DNA of 64,000 bases from Halichondria panicea (lineage: Eukaryota; Porifera; Demospongiae; Suberitida; Halichondriidae): contig NC_087391.1 in assembly GCF_963675165.1 (NCBI RefSeq), forward strand, positions 1,259,001 to 1,323,000, in the 5' to 3' direction. The notes beneath the pieces were generated by a model. That model was not told where the DNA came from, ran no database searches, and saw nothing but the letters and a program-made list of their open reading frames with translations. Below, piece by piece: positions 59,166 through 64,000 of the stretch. Numbering within the stretch: position 1 is the stretch's first letter; each line of letters opens with the position of its first letter. The translations under genes and the position numbers were made by a program.

Positions 59166-59752
59166 AAGTGGTGGGCCTCAATTGTGATGGGCTTGTGTGT
59201 GTGTGCATGCGTGCGTGCAATAGAATTGGTTCTGTAAATATAGATTACTGGTGGCCAATTTTTAGAAAGCTTAGAAGGAGACCGTTCAGATGGTATGCCC
59301 AAATCCCACAAATTTGAAACTACATGTAAGCAGTTATGCTCATACATTAATGATATCAGTGTGTATAGCTGCACGCTCTGTATTCTATATGATCCACACA
59401 ATTGCTCATATTATCATTACGCTGATTAGGAAAGACACACTAAAAGCACCTAATGGAATCACAACCACCTGTCTGTCAATACTGGTCGGTACTAACCACA
59501 ACAAAATAATAACACACCTCTTAGGTATATAGATTTTAGACTATCAAAGGAATTTTGTGAGTATTTTGTATGTTTTATGCAGGATTCATTTTCACTTGTG
59601 CAGTGAACTGTGTAATGGGGCAGACACCCTAATCCTAATACCATGATGTAAAGCACCTCTAGTACAAACATTCGTGGTTAATGGTGCGTCACGTGATTAG
59701 TGTATGGCTAACTGAAAGGTCAACCCATTCTACGACTCAGGCTAGGCTCAAT
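59166..59752. other. Intergenic spacer before gene 10
   Basis: GT/GC run near 59195-59220, then sequence shared with the spacer before gene 8 but without the hAT-like insert. TCACGTGA is at 59689-59696. The first base of the block before the ATG differs (CAATATG rather than CAACATG). Confidence 0.5.
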
Positions 59753-62700
59753 ATGAAGGCTAAGATTGTACTACTTTGGAGTTTGACAGTCTGTGTGTGT
59801 ACAAGTTTCACATCAGTGAGTTATATACAAACGACATAGTAAATGCATTACTTATTTACGTACTGAACTAAAAGGCCCCTAGCTTTATACACCAACTATT
59901 ATCACTACAGGTGGGAGGTGAGTTTATACTGACAGTCAACTTGGTCAACTACACCAACCCAACCGGACTGTGTGCTGAATGTCAGACTAGACTGATCAAT
60001 ATAACAAGTGCTGACCAGCTAGTACCAGTGTGCTGTGATGAGCTACCATTCATATCTGGCAACTGTGACAACACAGGAGAAGAGAGATGTGACACCAGGT
60101 TCCATTGGATCATCAGACCATTCGGTGCATCACTAGAGACAAGACCCAGCATGGGGTACTTATTCACAGACTGTACAAAGTCCCCCAGCACTTGCCCATT
60201 CAGTGAAATGAGCACAGCATTCGGTCTAGGTCCAACAGCACTACTGGGAGTAACATCCAATCCTCTACCTGTTTCAGGTTTTACTATGTGGACAGTAAGT
60301 TCATATTTATTCATATACAATTTGAGTTTTAACTCTTTATATAGGGTCGAACACAGTTCTTTATCGAAGCATTGGACAGCATGCTGACGAACGTAATAGA
60401 CAGTCTGTTGATTGACCTGGACAACCTCCAACTTGGAGCAAACTTCACAGAGGAGATGACATTCACTGGACTCCACAACGTATCTCACATGACCATGAGT
60501 TTCAGAGTCGAATGCTCTCCTGGTTTCTGTGGATCTGACTGTTTCACCACACCTCAGAACAATCCACGAGTGGCGACATGTCAAGCTGATGGCACTCTAA
60601 CATGTACTGATAACCGATTAGACTCTTCACCTCTTGTAGCCTGCAACGACTGCCCCTACAACCTGGATATTACTACTGGCTGCTCCACTTGCGTACAGAC
60701 CAACTATGACCCAACCACCAATTGCACGGCCTGTCTTCCTGGGTACGATATTGGTCAAAGCTGCTTAACATGTATCAATACAAACTTTGATCCTGATGCA
60801 AATTGCTCCACATGCATTATAGGCACCAACTGTGCATCATGTTTGGACACACATTTCAATGGCTGTACAACATGTTTATTGGAATTCTACGACCTACAGA
60901 CAAACTGCACCCAGTGCCTACCCAACAGAGATCCCTCTACCAACTGCACCCAGTGCCTACCCAACAGAGATCCGTCTACCAACTGCACCCAGTGCCTACC
61001 CAACAGAGATCCGTCTTCTACCAACTGCACCCAGTGCCTACCCAACAGAGATCCCTCTACCAACTGCACTCAGTGCCTACCCAACAGAGATCCCTCTACC
61101 AACTGCACCCAGTGCCTACCCAACAGAGATCCCTCTACCAACTGCACTCAGTGCCTACCTAACAGAGATCCCTCTACCAACTGCACCCAGTGTCTACCCA
61201 ACAGAGATCCCTCTACCAACTGCACCCAGTGTCTACAACCAGACAGGTTCACTGATACAGACTGCAGTGTGTGTACTCTACCAGGAGGGGACCCAGCAAC
61301 ACTCTGTCAAACATGTTTGGCCACTAACTTTGACCCTAACACAAATTGCTCTGAATGTGTAGGCAATTATGATCTCGGCTCCAGCTGCTCCACTTGTCTG
61401 CCTGGATATGATAGTAACCGTGACTGTACAGTGTGTTTATCTGGACGAAACATATCCACAAGATGTACCACCTGTCTGTCTGGATTCACTGGCAGTAACT
61501 GTGAACCTGGTGAGTGCAATTATTTGTGAGACAGTGTAAAGAAACAAATGATCTCATGTTACTATAAGGGTGAAATGTCCAAGTGGTGCTTATAGAGCTA
61601 TAATTCAGACATTCATGATAATACTACATTACTAGTACTAATTACAGACTCTTCACTAAGTGTGGGAGTGGTGGGTGGTATCGCTGGAGGAGTGGGTGGA
61701 GTTTTGCTGCTCATCATTCTAGTAATGGCCGTGCTCCTCATCCTACTTACAGTCCGTATCAGAAAGAGTGGTAACCAAGACATCAGTACTGCCACTACTA
61801 AAGGTGAAGCACTAGACACATGCACTTGCTACAATGGCTTCAGAAATTGTCATTGAAAAAGAGTGCCAGAATATAAAATACACACGGTTATAGTTATACT
61901 ATGGTTCTAGGGATTTATGGCAGTAAACCCACCAAGCACGAGGGCGAGGTGTGGTTTACGTTGCCATAAATCCCTAGCAACCATAGTATGAGTGTTATAT
62001 ATCCTATGTGATTGGCTAGCTATAATTGCGCATTTACTCCTCTACCATGGTAACTCACGTTTAAACATCAGAAAGTAAAAAGAAAGCATTGTGGAAAAGC
62101 TTGCTCTGTCAATAGCTAGCTAGCTACAGGTACTATTGCTTACCGTTCGACACCCCCACCCTGACTCCTCCTCCATGACTAAAGCCTCACAAACTGCTAA
62201 AGCCACCCATACCCACAGAGCTGGAGCCAGACAGTGCGCAGTGCAGTGCCAAGGCTCCCAGGCTTCCACTAGCACTAGTCGAGCGCCGCCGCCTTCCCTG
62301 AAGGACACCGGTAGAGGGCGGCGGCGCCCGACTACACTAGCACTTGGACTGCACTAGCTTTCTAGCTTGAGAATCTCTTATCAAGTGCCTCACTATCATC
62401 TCCTCACTATCTTTTACTTAAATCTAGCGCTACAGTAGTTTCTACTGCAGTAAAGCAACCAAACATATTTAATATGTGGCAACCTGCACAAATTAAAAGT
62501 AGACAATAATTATTATCTACATGATCTTGTAGCAAACATGTCTGGGGAAATATCAGAGGGAATTATCCCCTGGCCATATCCTAGCAACTGCATGAAAACA
62601 GGATATATAAAGTGTTATTTCGTATAGCTAGTTATTTTCGAGGCACTACATTTTCGCAGTTTTTGCGGATGGACCTGAACGTTGGAAAATTAGTGCTTCG

Positions 62701-63310
62701 AAAATTTGGAATCATTGCTTACTTCCGGTATTGAAATACCTCCCTTACTATAAGGGTGTGGTCATTTGAATCTCATCTTCGAAAAAAAGTTTAGTTTGAG
62801 CAATCTGCGAAAATTTAGTGCCTTGAAAATAACCTGCTGTACGTTATACCTTTATATCATGTTGTCTATAACGTGTAATAAAAGCCAGGTTGCCTCGAGG
62901 CATGATTTGAAAACACATAATTAGCATGAGAATCATCGTGTTTTATGCACTATAATAATATAGGCAACTCAGTCTCATGCTATATCTATTACTTATATCC
63001 CTGCTCAAACTATGATCACATGTCTGACCCCCCTAATTCGCTTTAACTCCATACAGATAAAGTTACAGAAGTCATAGAAATGAATCAAAATCCCGTGTAT
63101 AGTACGAGTACAACTGAAACACCAACTATGGACCATGAAGCTAACCACACCCACCAGTACGAGACTGTGGATACACCCATTGAAATGAATCAGAACCCTG
63201 TGTACAGTGCAACCAATGCTACTAATATTGAAGCTGACTACTATGAGAACGATGGTCTGGGTCCAACAAGAAATGAGCAGCAACCGGAATACGATTATAT
63301 TCAAGTGTGA
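59753..63310 (+). CDS. Array gene 10: Notch-ligand-like protein with the purest CxxC repeat array
   Basis: Exons 59753-59815, 59911-60294, 60345-61509, 61648-61803 and 63057-63310; 673 residues. Class A, with the loop after GLCAEC reading QTRLINITSADQLVP. There are 22 CxxC motifs, including eight near-identical CTQCLPNRDPSTN units, one with an extra Ser (PSSTN). Exon 4 ends ATTKG as in gene 5. Exon 5 lacks one Glu codon (DKVTEVIEM) but is otherwise standard. Intron 4 is enlarged to 1.25 kb by hairpin elements and a MITE. CUL7/9 copy d follows and no alternative tail exon is seen. Confidence 0.82.
60906..61230 (+). repeat. 39-bp coding minisatellite in gene 10
   Basis: Eight tandem units, most differing by zero to two bases, built on CTACCCAACAGAGATCCC. 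One unit carries an in-frame TCT insertion (PSSTN). The high identity implies recent expansion or homogenisation. Confidence 0.92.
61890..61996. repeat. Hairpin element in intron 4 of gene 10
   Basis: Arms ATACTATGGTTCTAGGGATT and AATCCCTAGCAACCATAGTA extend through TTATGGCA..TGCCATAA to about 45 bp each, around a GC-rich loop. Confidence 0.75.
62215..62355. repeat. GC-rich hairpin in intron 4 of gene 10
   Basis: GTCGAGCGCCGCCGCC and GGCGGCGGCGCCCGAC pair, with flanking CTAGCACTAG and CTAGCACTTG lengthening the arms. Base composition is very unlike the AT-rich neighbourhood. Confidence 0.7.
62620..62843. mobile_element. MITE with TATTTTCGAGGCACTA ends
   Basis: Left CGTATAGCTAGTTATTTTCG and right GAAAATAACCTGCTGTACG form inverted ends; AGGCACTA and TAGTGCCT pair further in. 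Related to the M1 and B repeats. Confidence 0.6.
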
Positions 63311-63773
63311 AAACTGTACTACAACAAATAGATGAATAACACTTGACTATACCAAGTAGAACTCTAGCTCTTGCCTTTTCTAGTACTATACATACGTGTA
63401 ACTCTGCAGTCTCTTCAGAATCGTTGGTAGAATTGTTGATTTGTTTGCACAAAGTTTCGATTCAACTATGAGTAATACATTCTCGAGGCACTTTTCCATT
63501 TCCCATGTAGATCTTATCAACTAGTGTGTACATGCTTCAAGAGCTTACTTTACCTACATGTGTACATACAATGTCAACATTCCCATCATCATTAATGTAA
63601 GGAATTCATTGATTTGTAACATACAGTCCAGCTAATTAGCTCTTCTATTAGAAACAAACTGTTTAAGCGAAGCAAAACATGCCTTGAGGCATTAAGCATT
63701 TATTGGCCATACCTAAATATATGCTCCTTCCCCCCCCCCCCACACACACACACGCACACACGCCCCCACTCAC
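63311..63773. other. Convergent spacer between gene 10 and CUL7/9 copy d
   Basis: Equivalent to 3184-4428 in duplicon a but much shorter: the exon 5 candidate of the CUL7/9 fragment and the Tigger-like MITE are missing. Contains a C-run and CA microsatellite (63730-63765). Confidence 0.5.
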
Positions 63774-64000
63774 TGGAGTTAGTTGTTTTCTTCTCGTCCT
63801 CCGAGGGCAGTAAGTCCACCTGATGCCAGTACACCCAGTAGGCATCCCCTAGTCCCTCCCACGTGACCTGGGCAGAAGGTGTGCCGTCGTTGGTCTGTAG
63901 ATATACCCCAAAGTCGCCCATGGAGACTGACTCGTAGGTCTCTCTGGCCCGAACCTTCATGCCGGGTTGCAGGACGGTCTTCACGTAACGACCGTACTCT
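63774..64000 (-). pseudogene. CUL7/CUL9-like fragment, copy d, cut by the window end
   Basis: Exon 4 only: donor side at 63774, CPH segment VRARETYESVSMGDFG to VYWHQVDLLPSED open to the window edge. PSAQVTWEG instead of PPAQVTWEG. The exon 5 region seen in other copies is absent, so this copy is more strongly truncated on its 3' side. Confidence 0.65.

Noticed and set aside
60906-61230. CRISPR-like array of 39-bp repeats
   Set aside because: Units are contiguous with no unique spacers, lie in a coding exon and keep the reading frame; the genome is eukaryotic.
62136-62357. 73-residue plus-strand frame and its antisense partner in intron 4 of gene 10
   Set aside because: Both lie across the GC-rich hairpin; no homologous frame in other copies of the intron.

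Overview
The window is metazoan genomic DNA. Its genes have introns with GT..AG boundaries, there is no bacterial gene layout, and MITE-like and microsatellite repeats are dense. Short introns (many of about 50-100 bp), the gene content (Notch-ligand-like proteins, a CUL7/9-like gene, protein phosphatase 1) and AGCT-rich intergenic DNA suggest an early-branching invertebrate. A demosponge is my best guess, but this is inference.

The dominant feature is a head-to-tail, plus-strand array of ten paralogous genes starting at 203, 9591, 19516, 23809, 28944, 39767, 43721, 52726, 56541 and 59753. Each has five exons with conserved splice phases (0,0,1,1). They encode a signal peptide, a domain resembling the Notch-ligand N-terminal (MNNL, C2-like) domain, a degenerate DSL-like segment, 3 to 27 short CxxC repeats in place of ordinary EGF modules, a glycine-rich transmembrane helix and a tyrosine-rich cytoplasmic tail. 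The tail has two NPVY motifs and a C-terminal hydrophobic-x-Val motif. Six genes are followed by a second phase-compatible 3' exon encoding a different tyrosine tail, intact in some and broken in others. An orphan copy of that exon (18897-19058) marks a lost array member. The number of CxxC repeats follows expansion of a 39-bp coding minisatellite.

After genes 1, 2, 5 and 10 comes a minus-strand duplicon. It holds the last two exons of a protein phosphatase 1 catalytic subunit (a pseudogene with the same stop codon in all three copies) followed by the first exons of a CUL7/CUL9-like gene, with intact reading frames through the CPH domain. Both genes are truncated, so one fragment across a PP1-CUL9 junction appears to have entered the array and been amplified with it.

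Mobile DNA has shaped the array. A 2.96-kb TA-flanked pogo/Tigger-like element (47341-50299) carries a decayed DDE transposase and a HIRAN/Ulp1-like gene; many short elements here share its terminal sequence. There are hAT-like elements with exact 8-bp target duplications, Mutator-like elements with 9-bp duplications, several TA-flanked MITEs and long hairpins. Because the host DNA is repeated, several insertions can be compared with the precise empty site in a paralog.
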